DNA of 41,278 nucleotides from Anaerolineae bacterium (GCA_023382675.1 JAHDWN010000050.1:1-41278), one strand, 5' to 3'. Shown: positions 25,378-34,431, counted from the stretch's first letter. Program-made: numbers and translations. Notes: a model not told the origin generated them from the letters alone.

Positions 25378-25686
25378 ATGCAGATGTCATTGCTCGACGT
25401 CAGAATCGAATACTGCGCGGTTTGAAAGTACACCCCCCGCGTCGTCAGTTTGACGACTGAAATTCTCGGCCAGCGTACATTAGAAGTATTTGTCCGTTCC
25501 TGGACCTTGATCCCTGACAAAGGCGGCAAGTTCGAAGTCAGTGTCAATGGCGATCTCATCTTCTCCAAGAAGCAGCTTGGCCGCCATGCGGAACCGGGTG
25601 AGATACTGGCACTTTTCCGTCAGAAACTGTTCGAGATCTATCCCGATGCCGAGCGCATCATGGCAGCAGCAGAAGAAAGCGACTAA
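25378..25686 (+). CDS. SelW/Rdx-family thioredoxin-like selenoprotein (UGA read as selenocysteine)
   Basis: ATG 25378 follows a strong Shine-Dalgarno (GAGGAGA, then 5 bases). The frame reads MQMSLLDVRIEYCAV, then TGA at 25423-25425, then KYTPRVVSLTTEILG and on to a stop at 25684-25686, 102 codons in all. The rest matches the Rdx (SelW/SelT/SelH) fold: IEYC at the end of strand 1, helix PRVVSLTTEI, FEVSVNGDLIFSKKQLGR and HAEPGEI. Cys13-A-V-X16 sits exactly where the family has CxxC or CxxU, so the TGA is best read as selenocysteine. A perfect stem-loop starts 15 bases after it. Family members are thiol/selenol redox proteins. If UGA were a true stop, the downstream conserved 86 codons would have no normal start. 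The machinery genes selA/B/C/D are not in this window. Confidence 0.88.
25423..25457 (+). promoter_or_regulatory. Sec UGA codon with downstream SECIS-like hairpin
   Basis: The UGA (25423-25425) is followed after 15 bases by GTCGTC (25441-25446), loop AGTTT (25447-25451) and GACGAC (25452-25457): a perfect 6-bp stem with a 5-base loop. Bacterial SECIS elements lie inside the coding region just after the UGA and show a guanosine among the first two loop bases; here it is the second. The loop starts 21 bases after the UGA, within the usual range. Confidence 0.75.
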
Positions 25687-25722
25687 AGCGACAATCATCG
25701 CTTGATCCAGGTAGCAGCGCCC

Positions 25723-26349
25723 ATGTTGATGGCAGACAGCTTCTATCGTGTTTATCCCATGGTTTTTGTGCCTGACGATGCCGAAATCGACGATTTCGTC
25801 ATCCTGGGTAAACCGCCGCGCGGCGAGAAACCGGGCGCGCTGTCCCTGATTCTGGGCGCAAGCTGTATCATCCGTTCGCACACAGTCATTTATGCCGGTA
25901 ACAAGATCGGCACGGGCTTCCAGACCGGGCATCATGTCGTCATTCGCGAGTCGAATACTATCGGCGACAATGTGAGCATTGGCACACACAGCATCGTCGA
26001 GCACCACGTGACCATCGGCGACCGGGTGCGTCTTCACAGCCGGGTGTTCGTGCCGGAATTCTCCACGCTGGAAGAAGGCTGTTGGCTAGGCCCCGGCGTT
26101 ATGATCACCAATGCGCGCTATCCGATCAGTCGTGGCGTGAAAGATCGCCTGTACGGCGCGCATGTCGAAGCTGGCGCTATCATTGGCGCGAACGCGACGC
26201 TTCTGCCCGGTGTGCGTATCGGCGCTCGCGCCCTGGTTGGCGCAGGCGCAGTCGTTACCAAAGACGTACCACCGGGCAGTGTCGTCGCCGGCAACCCGGC
26301 CACCATCATCAATCAAGTCGATAACATCGAGTTCTACCAACCCGAATAG
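25723..26349 (+). CDS. Hexapeptide-repeat (left-handed beta-helix) acyltransferase
   Basis: A 208-residue protein from ATG 25723 (or 25729), 36 bases after the selenoprotein gene. Repeated [LIV]-G-x4 units form a left-handed beta-helix: ASCIIRSHTVIYAGNKIGTGFQTGHHVVIRE (in pieces), NTIGDNVSIGTHSIVEH, TIGDRVRLHS. The C-terminal IIGANATLLPGVRIGARALVGAGAVVTKDVPPGSVVAGNPA is the standard end of WlbB/PglD/NeuD-type N-acetyltransferases acting on nucleotide-amino sugars. The acceptor is unknown. No amino-sugar genes lie next to it, so its link with its neighbours is unclear. Confidence 0.88.
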   Translation: MLMADSFYRVYPMVFVPDDAEIDDFVILGKPPRGEKPGALSLILGASCIIRSHTVIYAGNKIGTGFQTGHHVVIRESNTIGDNVSIGTHSIVEHHVTIGDRVRLHSRVFVPEFSTLEEGCWLGPGVMITNARYPISRGVKDRLYGAHVEAGAIIGANATLLPGVRIGARALVGAGAVVTKDVPPGSVVAGNPATIINQVDNIEFYQPE

Positions 26350-26397
26350 CCTCTCTCTCCTTGGATCAATTCGTGATGAACACGTGTTCGGTTGACT

Positions 26398-26425
26398 TTG
26401 AAGCGCTCAAACGTGTCGCTATAAT
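26398..26425 (+). promoter_or_regulatory. Candidate promoter of the deaminase gene
   Basis: A perfect TATAAT (26420-26425) has a TTGAAG (26398-26403) 16 bases upstream. The predicted transcript start is about 25 bases before the TTG start codon at 26457, with GAGGAGAG between them. Confidence 0.4.
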
Positions 26426-26456
26426 TCGCGTTGACTTCATGAGGAGAGATACCACT

Positions 26457-27806
26457 TTGACCACGCTGCTGCTCAAGAACATCCATACGCTCGCGACCAT
26501 GGACGATGCCCGCCGTGAGCTTCATGACGCCTGGATCACCGTGCGTGACGGCGTGATTGAGGCAGTCGGCAACGGTCAGGCGCCCGCGACTGCCGCCGCC
26601 GAGATTTACGATCTGCATGGTCATGTCGTCCTGCCAGGGCTGGTCAACACCCACCATCACATGTACCAGACACTGACTCGTGTGATCGCCCAGGATCGTG
26701 AGTTGTTTGGCTGGTTGCGCGCGCTCTATCCGATCTGGGCACGCATGAACGGCGAGGCGGTCTACGTCAGCGCCAAGCTGGCGATGGCGGAGCTGATGCT
26801 GAGCGGCTGCACGACGAGCAGCGATCACCTCTACATCTACCCCAATGACGTGGCCATCGACGACGAAATCCGAGCCGCGCAAGAAATCGGCATCCGCTTT
26901 CACGCAGCACGCGGTTCGATGAGCGTTGGAGAAAGCAAAGGCGGGCTGCCGCCGGACAGCGTCGTCGAGCAGGAGGATGACATCCTGCGCGATACGCGCC
27001 GCGCGATTGAGACATATCACGACGCCAGCCGTTTCGCCATGCTGCGCGTTGTCGTCGCCCCGTGCTCGCCGTTCAGCGTGTCGCAGGATTTGATGCGCGA
27101 AGCGGCGGCGCTGGCGCGCAGCTATGGCGTGCATTTGCACACGCATCTGGCAGAGAACGCCAATGACGTGAGCTACAGCCTGGAGACATTCAAGCAGCGC
27201 CCTGGCCCGTGGGCGGAGAGTGTGGGCTGGGTCGGTGATGATGTCTGGCACGCCCACTGTGTCAAACTTGACGGCGATGAGGTCGATCTGTTCGCGCGCA
27301 CGCATACAGGCGTTTGCCACTGCCCCAGCAGCAATATGCGCCTTGCCAGCGGCATCGCGCCAGTGCGCAGGATGATCGACACGGGCGTGCCGGTCGGGCT
27401 GGGTGTTGACGGATCAGCATCAAACGACAGCAGCCACCTGCTGGCTGAGGCGCGCCAGGCGATGCTGCTCCAGCGCGTGAACGGCGATCCGGCAGGACTG
27501 AGCGGGCGCGAAGCCCTCTGGATGGCGACACGCGGCGGCGCGGACGTGCTCGGACGCGACGACATCGGCCAGATCGCGCCAGGTATGGCGGCAGACATCA
27601 TCGCCTACCGGCTGGATACGCCGGCGATGGCCGGCGCTCAGCACGATCCGGTGGCGGCGCTCGCGTTTTGCCAGCCGGGTAACGTTGGCCTTTCGATCAT
27701 CAACGGGCGTGTCGTCGTCAAAGAAGGCGAACTGCAACCGCTCGAACTGCCGCTGCTGATCGAAGCACACAACGGCATCTCACAGCGGCTAATTCGTGGC
27801 GATTAG
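26457..27806 (+). CDS. 8-oxoguanine deaminase (amidohydrolase superfamily)
   Basis: Cytosolic metal-dependent deaminase converting 8-oxoguanine to urate and ammonia; 449 residues. Metal ligands are visible: NTHHHMYQTLTR (HxH, about residue 66), LHTHLAE (about 228), HAHCVKLD (about 265) and GLGVDGSASND (Asp, about 316). The stretches SGCTTSSDHLY, GSMSVGESKGGLPPDSVVE and CHCPSSNMRLASGIAPVR are typical of the 8-oxoguanine deaminase subgroup, close to AtzB-type enzymes, which remain an alternative. I place the start at TTG 26457 because GAGGAGAG lies eight bases upstream and homology begins at TTLLLKN; ATG 26439 overlaps that site. The stop overlaps that of the convergent membrane-protein gene (TTAG). 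Confidence 0.88.
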   Translation: MTTLLLKNIHTLATMDDARRELHDAWITVRDGVIEAVGNGQAPATAAAEIYDLHGHVVLPGLVNTHHHMYQTLTRVIAQDRELFGWLRALYPIWARMNGEAVYVSAKLAMAELMLSGCTTSSDHLYIYPNDVAIDDEIRAAQEIGIRFHAARGSMSVGESKGGLPPDSVVEQEDDILRDTRRAIETYHDASRFAMLRVVVAPCSPFSVSQDLMREAAALARSYGVHLHTHLAENANDVSYSLETFKQRPGPWAESVGWVGDDVWHAHCVKLDGDEVDLFARTHTGVCHCPSSNMRLASGIAPVRRMIDTGVPVGLGVDGSASNDSSHLLAEARQAMLLQRVNGDPAGLSGREALWMATRGGADVLGRDDIGQIAPGMAADIIAYRLDTPAMAGAQHDPVAALAFCQPGNVGLSIINGRVVVKEGELQPLELPLLIEAHNGISQRLIRGD

Positions 27807-28360
27807 CGCGCCAACCTGCCGTACAGCCAGATGATCAGCCCGACCAGCGCATAGAGCAGTCCCAGCCCGACAAGGCCAAACTTGATCGCTGCACAAATGG
27901 CGGCGATAGCGGGCGCTGCCTGTATAGATGCGGCGGTGTCTGTCGTCAGCGTAGTGAGGACGTGAGACAGCATGGCATTCTCGATCCAGTCGAAGATGCC
28001 CGCCGCCCATGCGCCCCATGCCAGGGCAAAACCGACGATCACCCACCAGCGCCGCCCTTTGAGCGCCCCGGTCGCCAGGGCGCAGGCCAGGCTGATGGCT
28101 GTCGCATAGCACGGTATCCAGGCATTGTCGACAGACAGGCTGAATCCGGCATTAGCGACATAGTCCACCTCTGTCGTACTCGCACTACGCCAGGCATCGA
28201 CGACAATCTCGGCGCGTGACCAATCGCCAGCGAACTCGAACCCGACAATCCCGTAGGGGAACAACGGACGCGAATTCATGTAGAGATAAATGACAACAGT
28301 AAGTATCAAAGCGATGAGAAATAGTGGCAATCGCAGTCTTTGAGGGATGGGATAAGGCAT
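27803..28360 (-). CDS. Small integral membrane protein, function unknown
   Basis: A 185-residue protein with four hydrophobic spans (about residues 11-28, 83-101, 105-125 and 160-182). The roughly 50 residues between the first two spans (FEFAGDWSRAEIVVDAW and onward) are polar and probably face outside. I do not recognise the family. WSRAEIVVDAWR and the WGAWAAGIFDWIENAML span give it a look seen in other uncharacterised bacterial membrane proteins. It is convergent with the deaminase gene and divergent from truB. Confidence 0.65.
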   Translation of the reverse strand: MPYPIPQRLRLPLFLIALILTVVIYLYMNSRPLFPYGIVGFEFAGDWSRAEIVVDAWRSASTTEVDYVANAGFSLSVDNAWIPCYATAISLACALATGALKGRRWWVIVGFALAWGAWAAGIFDWIENAMLSHVLTTLTTDTAASIQAAPAIAAICAAIKFGLVGLGLLYALVGLIIWLYGRLAR

Positions 28361-28528
28361 TTATCGATCCTGACGCTGGTAGACATTCGTTCTCATGCGC
28401 AGCAACAGCACACAGTAGATAATAGCGCAGATCAGCCATTGCCGGCGCACGCGCGCTCCCTGGATACCGCGGAACCAGGTTCACACAGCGCGCTCCTCGG
28501 CCATTGTCTGGCGTGGTATGATCGTGTG

Positions 28529-29410
28529 ATGGACAGACAGATTTTCGGCTTTCTCAATATTGATAAAGCACTGGGCGTGACCAGCCACGACGTGGTCGCG
28601 CGCATCCGGCGCGAGCTGAAGCTGCGCAAGGTCGGGCACGCAGGCACCCTCGATCCTTTGGCGACGGGTGTGCTTGTGATCTGCCTGGGGCCAGCAACCC
28701 GTTTGAGCGAGTACGTCATGCACTCGACCAAGCGATATATTGCGCAGGTGCGCTTCGGCAGTGTGACGACAACCGACGACAACGAAGGCGAGATCGTCGC
28801 CGAATACCACACCGACAAACTCACCCGCGCAGATGTCGAGGCTGCCTTGCCGGCGTTTACCGGTGACATTCTGCAGAAGCCGCCGGTCTTCAGCGCCATC
28901 AAGCAAGGTGGACGCAAACTCTACGAGATGGCCCGGGCTGGCGTGGCTGTGGATGTACCTACACGCCAGGTGCGGATCGACGCGATCTTGTTTCAAGACT
29001 GGCAGCCGCCCGTGGCTGTGCTCGACGTAACGTGCAGCTCAGGCACATACATTCGCAGCCTGGCCCGCGACCTGGGGGAAGCCCTCGGTGTCGGCGCGCA
29101 TCTCGCCGGATTACGCCGTGTGATGAGCGGCGGCTTTCTCATCGAAGATACGCTGGCGCTAGATGCGGTACTCGCTGACCCGCAGTGGACTCGTCACCTC
29201 GTTTCACCAGCGCGAGCACTGGCGAACTGGCGGCGCATCGATCTCGACGCTTCAATGGCGACGATCATCGCCCACGGCGGCGCGATCCCTGCCGAAGCAG
29301 GCGCTGAGAACGAACTGGCACTGACCTATGCACCGAGCAGTGGTTTGCTGGCGGTTGTCCGGCGAGAACAAGCGATGTGGGTGCCTCAGAAAGTCTTCTG
29401 GCGCGATTAG
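28529..29410 (+). CDS. truB: tRNA pseudouridine(55) synthase TruB
   Basis: Makes pseudouridine 55 in the T-arm of tRNAs. The 293-residue protein starts at ATG 28529 (GTG 28526 is adjacent). It has the N-terminal GFLNIDKALGVTSHDVV, the catalytic GHAGTLDPLATGVL with Asp42, KRYIAQVRFGSVTTTDDNEG, PPVFSAIKQGGRKLYEMARAG and the SSGTYIRSLARDLGEALG motif, all diagnostic. The last 60 residues form a short PUA-like tail. It is normally next to rbfA/ribF in many genomes; here it stands alone, ending in a strong bidirectional terminator. Confidence 0.96.
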   Translation: MDRQIFGFLNIDKALGVTSHDVVARIRRELKLRKVGHAGTLDPLATGVLVICLGPATRLSEYVMHSTKRYIAQVRFGSVTTTDDNEGEIVAEYHTDKLTRADVEAALPAFTGDILQKPPVFSAIKQGGRKLYEMARAGVAVDVPTRQVRIDAILFQDWQPPVAVLDVTCSSGTYIRSLARDLGEALGVGAHLAGLRRVMSGGFLIEDTLALDAVLADPQWTRHLVSPARALANWRRIDLDASMATIIAHGGAIPAEAGAENELALTYAPSSGLLAVVRREQAMWVPQKVFWRD

Positions 29411-29420
29411 CTGAACACAA

Positions 29421-29451
29421 AAAACCGCCGCACGATATGTGCGGCGGTTTT
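29421..29451. terminator. Bidirectional intrinsic terminator between truB and the large surface-protein gene
   Basis: A perfect 13-bp stem (aaaaccgccgcac at 29421-29433, loop gatat, gtgcggcggtttt at 29439-29451). The A-run on the left and T-run on the right give it termination potential on both strands, serving truB (plus) and the gene ending at 29482 (minus). Confidence 0.9.
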
Positions 29452-29481
29452 GCTATACCGGATCTTCAGGTGGAGCGACTG

Positions 29482-32400
29482 TTAGTTCAGTCGCCAGACC
29501 TCGATACCGGAGATATTCGGCAGGCCGCCATCGGTGGCGATATTGATCGCCCCGTCGCTGACGGTCGCGTCGAACGGCCCCAGCTTGATCCACTGCCCGC
29601 CCTGGTTGAGCAGCACATTCGACTGCACAACCTGTCCTTCTAATTGGACGCGGAAGGCAGTGGCGTTGGGATCGGTCCAGTCCTGCCAGGCGTAGAGATA
29701 GACGCGATAGGTGCCGTTGGGAACACTGCTCATCGTCAGCACGTGCGCCCAGTGCTGCACCGAGCATTGGATCATCGACGTGCGATTGGCGTCCGTCGTC
29801 GGATTAAGCGGTGTCCACGGGTTGCAGGCAGCAGTCCCGTTGGTCGTATAGTTGGCTGCCGTCTGGCCTTCCCAGTTGTTGCCATCGACCACAACGGCAC
29901 TGCCACCCAGGTTGATCGCCCGGTAGAAAGTACCCGCACCTGGCACCGGCGTGTTCGTTGCCGGAATCGGGGTGCTGGTCGGCGGCACTGGCGTATTCGT
30001 CGCTGGCACCGGCGTGTTCGTCGGTGGAACCGGCGTGTTCGTGCCCGGTACTGGCGTGTTGGTCGGCGGCACCGGCGTGTTCGTGCCCGGTACTGGCGTA
30101 TTCGTCGGCGGCACCGGCGTGTTCGTCGCCGAACCACCACCTGCCGTCCAGACCTCGATACCGGAGATATTCGGCAGACCACCATTGGTCGTGATATTGA
30201 TCGTCCCGTCGCTGATCGTGGCTGTCCATGGGCCTAGTTTCGCCCACTGGCCAGCCTGGTTGAGCAGAACACCTGTCTGAACGGTTGTGCCTTCAAGCGC
30301 CACACTGAAGGCGCTCGCGCCCGAATCGGTCCAGTCCTGCCAGGCGTAGAGATAGACGCGATAGGTGCCGTTGGGGACGCTGCTCATCGTCAGGACGTGT
30401 GCCCAGTGCTGCACCGAGCATTGGATCATCGACGCGCGGTTGGCATCCGTCGTCGGATTGAGCGGTGTCCACGGGTTGCAGGCAGCAGTCCCGTTGGTTG
30501 TGTAGTTGGCTGCCGTCTGACCTTGCCAGTTGTTGCCATCGACCACAACGGCACTGCCACCCAGGTTGATCGCCCGGTAGAAAGTACCCGCACCTGGCAC
30601 CGGCGTGTTCGTTGCCGGAATCGGGGTGCTGGTCGGCGGCACTGGCGTATTGGTCGCTGGCACCGGCGTATTCGTTGGCGGCACCGGCGTGTTGGTCGGC
30701 GGCACCGGCGTATTCGTGCCCGGTATTGGCGTATTCGTTGGCGGCACCGGCGTGTTCGTTGGCGGAACCGGCGTGTTCGTGCCCGGTACTGGCGTGTTGG
30801 TCGCCGGTACTGGCGTGTTCGTCGCCGGCACTGGTGTGTTCGTCGCCGGCACCGGTGTGTTCGTCGCCGAACCACCACCCGCTCTCCAGATCTCGAACCC
30901 GGACAGATTGGGCAGACCACCATTGGTCGTGATATTGATCGTCCCGTCGCTGATCGTGGCTGTCCATGGGCCTAGTTTCGCCCACTGGCCAGCCTGGTTG
31001 AGCAGAATGCCGGTCTGAACGGTTGTCCCTTCAAGAGCAACACTGAAGGCGCTTGCGCCCGAATCGGCCCAGTCCTGCCAGGCGTAGAGATAGACGCGAT
31101 AGGTGCCATTGGGGACGCTGCTCATCGTCAGAACGTGCGACCAGTGCTGTACCGAGCATTGGATCATCGACGTGCGGTTGGCGTCCGTCGTCGGGTTGAG
31201 CGGTGTCCACGTGTTACAGGCTGCAAACCCGTTGGTCGTGTAGTTCGAAGCTGTTTGCGCCTCCCAGTTGTTGCCATCGACCACAACGGCACTGCCACCC
31301 AGGTTGATCGCCCGGTAGAAGCTGTCCCCGCCGGGCAGCGGTGTATTCGTCGGCGGCACCGGCGTGTTTGTGGCTGGCACCGGTGTATTGGTCGCGGGCG
31401 CAGGTGTGTTCGTTGGCGGAACAGGTGTGTTCGTCCCCGGCACCGGCGTATTCGTCGGCGGCACCGGCGTGTTCGTTGGCGGAACAGGTGTGTTCGTCCC
31501 CGGCACCGGCGTATTGGTCGGTGGCACGGGTGTATTCGTCGAACCGCCACTGGTATTGCGCCAGACCTCTAAGCCAGACAGGTTCGGCGAGTAGCCATTG
31601 GTGCCGATGTTGATGGTGCCGTCGGTGATATTCGCCTGGAATGGCCCCAGCTTGACCCATTGGCCACCGGTCGTGATGAGAATGTTGGACTGAACAGTTT
31701 GTCCCTCAAGTGTCAGGCTGAAAGGCGTGACACCAGGATCCGACCACGTTTGAACCGCATACACATAGACAGTGTAGGTTCCGGAAGGCACGCTGCTCAT
31801 CACCAGGTTGTGCTGCCAGTGCTGGACGAAGGAGCGGATCATGTCGGCCTTGGCACCGGTGGCAGTGGGATTGAGTGTCAGCCAACTGGCAACGGTTTCG
31901 GTGCCGTTGGTCGAATAGTTCGGCGCAGTCTTGCCCTCCCAGTTGTTGCCGTCAATCACAGCCGCATTGCCCGCCAGGTTGATCCCTCGGTAGAAAGTGA
32001 GGCCGCCCGGCACGGGTGTCAGGGAAGGTGTAGTCGTCGGTGTGAGCGATGGCGTATTGGTCACTTGCGACCCACCGGTAGCGATCATCTGGTTGAGAAC
32101 GTTGCGGGTCATCTGCTGGACACGTGCATCCTGCGGCCAGATCCAGCTTCCCAGGAGCAAAGCCGACCAGTAGTTGGTCGATGCGTTGAAGACGTAAGCA
32201 CCACTGGAAGCCTGATAGATCGAGGCTTGATGCAGGCTGTCCACCTGCAAGGCGGGGTTGACAAACGGCGAGTTTGATAAGAGCGTGACGTTCGCGGGCG
32301 CACGCCCATTGTTGAAATAGCGGTCAACTTCATAGCCAACGAGCGTATTGATCTGCGCCCCATTGGTCAAGCCCGTGCCGTTATAGAACCAATGGCTCGC

Positions 32401-33705
32401 ATTCGTGACCACCCAGGGGCGGTGCTCACCATAGCCCATCAGGTTGTCGAACATCACACCCAGAAATTCGTTCTCTGGCATGTTGACGATTGGATCGCGG
32501 AACAACACCGTGGTCAACTGCGGGCTGATGTTGCGCATCGGATCGAGGTTGGCATCTTTGTAGCAGACCATGACACGGTTGGCTACACCCCCGCTCGATG
32601 CCTCGTAGCGAATTTGCCAGTAGATGTTGTTCGATGTGAAAAAGGCAGCATCAATACCGTTGTTGCGGGCATTGATGATGTTGTTGTACATGTTCATCGA
32701 CCAGTATTCGTCATGGAAGTTGGTCAGGAACACTTTGGAGCCGGTCAAAGCGCCCTGGGTTTCCATGTCTTCACTGGAGATGTACTTGACGTCGTAGCCT
32801 TCTTTCTCCAGCCACATCACCATGATGTAGTCGCCGGGGAAGTAAAGACCTGCGCCATCATTCTGGGTGTAGGGACGGTCGAACGAGACTTTGTATGCAC
32901 GTCCCCCGGGTGAGTTATAGTCGTAGAGGCTCTTGCCGCCCCATTCGTTATAAGCCTGGGAAGTCGTCAGTGGCAATTGGTAGACGATGTCGGCTGGGCG
33001 GCCGTCATCACGCACGATGAAGATAATGTAGGAGGTATAGTTGTCGTTGCCAACAGGGGACAAGCGCGCAAGATAGACACCGCTCACCCAGCTCGATGTG
33101 GTTTGCAGGGTGTAGGCAACCGGCCAGTTCAACGCAACCATGCCCGTCACCGGGTCCGGTGCGGGAGCCGAATAGAAAGTGCCCGGCAAATTGAGCACTT
33201 CAGCCACCTGCGTACCGCCGTTGCCCCCATACCAGCCCTGGCGGTAGACGCGTATGTTGTAGGCACCGATGCTCGAACTGACGTGGAAGGTGATCGATTG
33301 GCCTTTGTTGATGCTGCTGCGGCTGGCGTAACCTTCGATCTCTTTGGTGCGTGTCCATTGAGATGTTTGTGCGAAAGCGCCGCCCGAATCCGCATAGCTA
33401 CGCCGGTAGGCCTCACTCTGATTCTGCATCAGCAGCAAGGTCTGCGCGTAGCTGTCCATGTTCGGGGACTTCCATGCGTCTGTCCCCTCTCTCTGGTTCT
33501 CAACCACAACCGGGTTGTCCGGGGCTGAGATGGCATGATCAAGCGGGACGCCATCGACTTCGCTTCCCTGATATTGAGTGATCAAGACACCGCCGAGCGC
33601 CAAGATCGCCAGCAGAACAATCAAGAACACGGCTAAGCCGCGTTCATTGCGTCTGCTGCCTGCGCTAGAAGCGGGCACTCTCCTTCTGGCATAAGTATTG
33701 GACAT
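29482..33705 (-). CDS. Membrane-anchored multidomain protein: N,N-dimethylformamidase-like domain plus four repeat modules
   Basis: A 1407-residue protein. After a basic start, residues about 23-45 ([18 protein letters not shown]) form a signal-anchor. Residues about 110-545 match the DMFase beta-subunit-like C-terminal domain: [71 protein letters not shown]. Four copies of a module of about 150 residues follow, joined by Pro/Thr linkers of PPTNTPV and PGTNTPV type (modules at about 31553-31998, 30888-31326, 30140-30590, 29488-29932). The last three share the cysteine pair CNxW...MIQC; the first lacks both. The modules match those at 1-2078. Whether the first domain is a true amidase is not shown. 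AGGGGAAG precedes the ATG. Confidence 0.88.
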   Translation of the reverse strand: MSNTYARRRVPASSAGSRRNERGLAVFLIVLLAILALGGVLITQYQGSEVDGVPLDHAISAPDNPVVVENQREGTDAWKSPNMDSYAQTLLLMQNQSEAYRRSYADSGGAFAQTSQWTRTKEIEGYASRSSINKGQSITFHVSSSIGAYNIRVYRQGWYGGNGGTQVAEVLNLPGTFYSAPAPDPVTGMVALNWPVAYTLQTTSSWVSGVYLARLSPVGNDNYTSYIIFIVRDDGRPADIVYQLPLTTSQAYNEWGGKSLYDYNSPGGRAYKVSFDRPYTQNDGAGLYFPGDYIMVMWLEKEGYDVKYISSEDMETQGALTGSKVFLTNFHDEYWSMNMYNNIINARNNGIDAAFFTSNNIYWQIRYEASSGGVANRVMVCYKDANLDPMRNISPQLTTVLFRDPIVNMPENEFLGVMFDNLMGYGEHRPWVVTNASHWFYNGTGLTNGAQINTLVGYEVDRYFNNGRAPANVTLLSNSPFVNPALQVDSLHQASIYQASSGAYVFNASTNYWSALLLGSWIWPQDARVQQMTRNVLNQMIATGGSQVTNTPSLTPTTTPSLTPVPGGLTFYRGINLAGNAAVIDGNNWEGKTAPNYSTNGTETVASWLTLNPTATGAKADMIRSFVQHWQHNLVMSSVPSGTYTVYVYAVQTWSDPGVTPFSLTLEGQTVQSNILITTGGQWVKLGPFQANITDGTINIGTNGYSPNLSGLEVWRNTSGGSTNTPVPPTNTPVPGTNTPVPPTNTPVPPTNTPVPGTNTPVPPTNTPAPATNTPVPATNTPVPPTNTPLPGGDSFYRAINLGGSAVVVDGNNWEAQTASNYTTNGFAACNTWTPLNPTTDANRTSMIQCSVQHWSHVLTMSSVPNGTYRVYLYAWQDWADSGASAFSVALEGTTVQTGILLNQAGQWAKLGPWTATISDGTINITTNGGLPNLSGFEIWRAGGGSATNTPVPATNTPVPATNTPVPATNTPVPGTNTPVPPTNTPVPPTNTPIPGTNTPVPPTNTPVPPTNTPVPATNTPVPPTSTPIPATNTPVPGAGTFYRAINLGGSAVVVDGNNWQGQTAANYTTNGTAACNPWTPLNPTTDANRASMIQCSVQHWAHVLTMSSVPNGTYRVYLYAWQDWTDSGASAFSVALEGTTVQTGVLLNQAGQWAKLGPWTATISDGTINITTNGGLPNISGIEVWTAGGGSATNTPVPPTNTPVPGTNTPVPPTNTPVPGTNTPVPPTNTPVPATNTPVPPTSTPIPATNTPVPGAGTFYRAINLGGSAVVVDGNNWEGQTAANYTTNGTAACNPWTPLNPTTDANRTSMIQCSVQHWAHVLTMSSVPNGTYRVYLYAWQDWTDPNATAFRVQLEGQVVQSNVLLNQGGQWIKLGPFDATVSDGAINIATDGGLPNISGIEVWRLN
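29488..31326 (-). repeat. Three near-identical ~650-750-bp tandem coding repeats (module plus linker)
   Basis: Three copies of the C-terminal module with their linkers are nearly identical at the DNA level. For example, the stretch around 29866-29990 recurs almost base for base at about 30516-30640, and both module ends repeat at 30888-31326. Linkers differ in unit number. The similarity across synonymous positions suggests recent duplication or gene conversion. Confidence 0.85.
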
Positions 33706-34400
33706 AGTAAAACTTCCCCTGTCGTATTGACCAGTAACAAGGGTGAATCAAAGCCCTTTGTCAGGAATGAGCGGGCAACCAATATGAAAAGTGGCTGATT
33801 ACACTCTATTACGTTAAGCGTGCCGCCTTGCTTAGGGCTAAAACGTTTGGCGCGGAGAAAGTTGGCTTTTGATTTACACCTAGTATGGAACGTTATTGGC
33901 CAATCGTGAGTGTTTGTCAGACCTTGCACAACAAGGCTGGTGCAGTCTGTGAAACCAGTGGAATGTAAGGTAGACAATCGCGATCATTCTGTTATGGTGC
34001 AACCAGAAACAGAGACTCGATCCGAGTAAACATATGCTAATTTGGCAGCATATCGGGGAAAATTGGCGCTGTGCAGCGGTTGTCTTCTACGCACATCATA
34101 TAAATTTTCTGTGCCGTTTGAGTCGTCCAACGGAAAACGGGATCGACTGGCACAACTAACAAAGCGTAATTTTCACCGGCGTCAGTCGTCCTATGTCCTT
34201 GCAAGCACCTAATAAATAGCACATAGAAGATATTCAAGTCGCCCCATGAATTTACGTTTGATAGGATTTGTACAATGACAAAACCCAGCTATCCGTACAA
34301 AAGCACAGGAAAAGCAGCCAGCATGAAGGCTGATTAACGATTCATCGGCAAAAGAAACAAGGCCAAATTTACACTTTCACTAAAAGCGCCACACCAAAAC
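33706..34400. other. Long intergenic region with several hairpins, no gene recognised
   Basis: About 700 bases, AT-richer than the coding surroundings, with no convincing ORF. Hairpins: 33918-33949 (10 bp with a 2-base bulge), 34032-34053 (7 bp, atatgct/agcatat) and 34111-34153 (10 bp with a 5-base bulge). The right part should hold little but the end of the GH5 transcript; the left part must hold the promoter and leader of the gene starting at 33705. Confidence 0.5.
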
Positions 34401-34431
34401 AAGCCCTGCACTCATGATAAGTGCAGGGCTT
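34401..34431 (-). terminator. Intrinsic terminator after the GH5 gene
   Basis: A perfect 12-bp stem (aagccctgcact at 34401-34412 with agtgcagggctt at 34420-34431) and 7-base loop, 28 bases beyond the stop of the minus-strand gene. On the minus strand it is followed by GTTTTGG. Confidence 0.8.

Noticed and set aside
25450-25686. Stand-alone 78-codon gene starting at TTG 25450
   Set aside because: No ribosome-binding site and the start falls in the middle of the first helix of the Rdx fold; the upstream ATG with UGA readthrough explains the whole family domain.
26334-27320. 328-codon minus-strand frame opposite the deaminase gene
   Set aside because: The plus strand encodes an amidohydrolase with all metal ligands; the antisense product shows no motif.
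29951-31594. Long plus-strand frames rich in Gly/Val/Thr ([11 protein letters not shown] type) opposite the Pro/Thr linkers
   Set aside because: They are the antisense reading of the PPTNTPV minisatellites; the module parts on the minus strand have clear protein conservation between copies.
34037-34237. 66-codon minus-strand frame in the long intergenic region
   Set aside because: No ribosome-binding site, no recognisable pattern, and it overlaps the bulged hairpin at 34111-34153.
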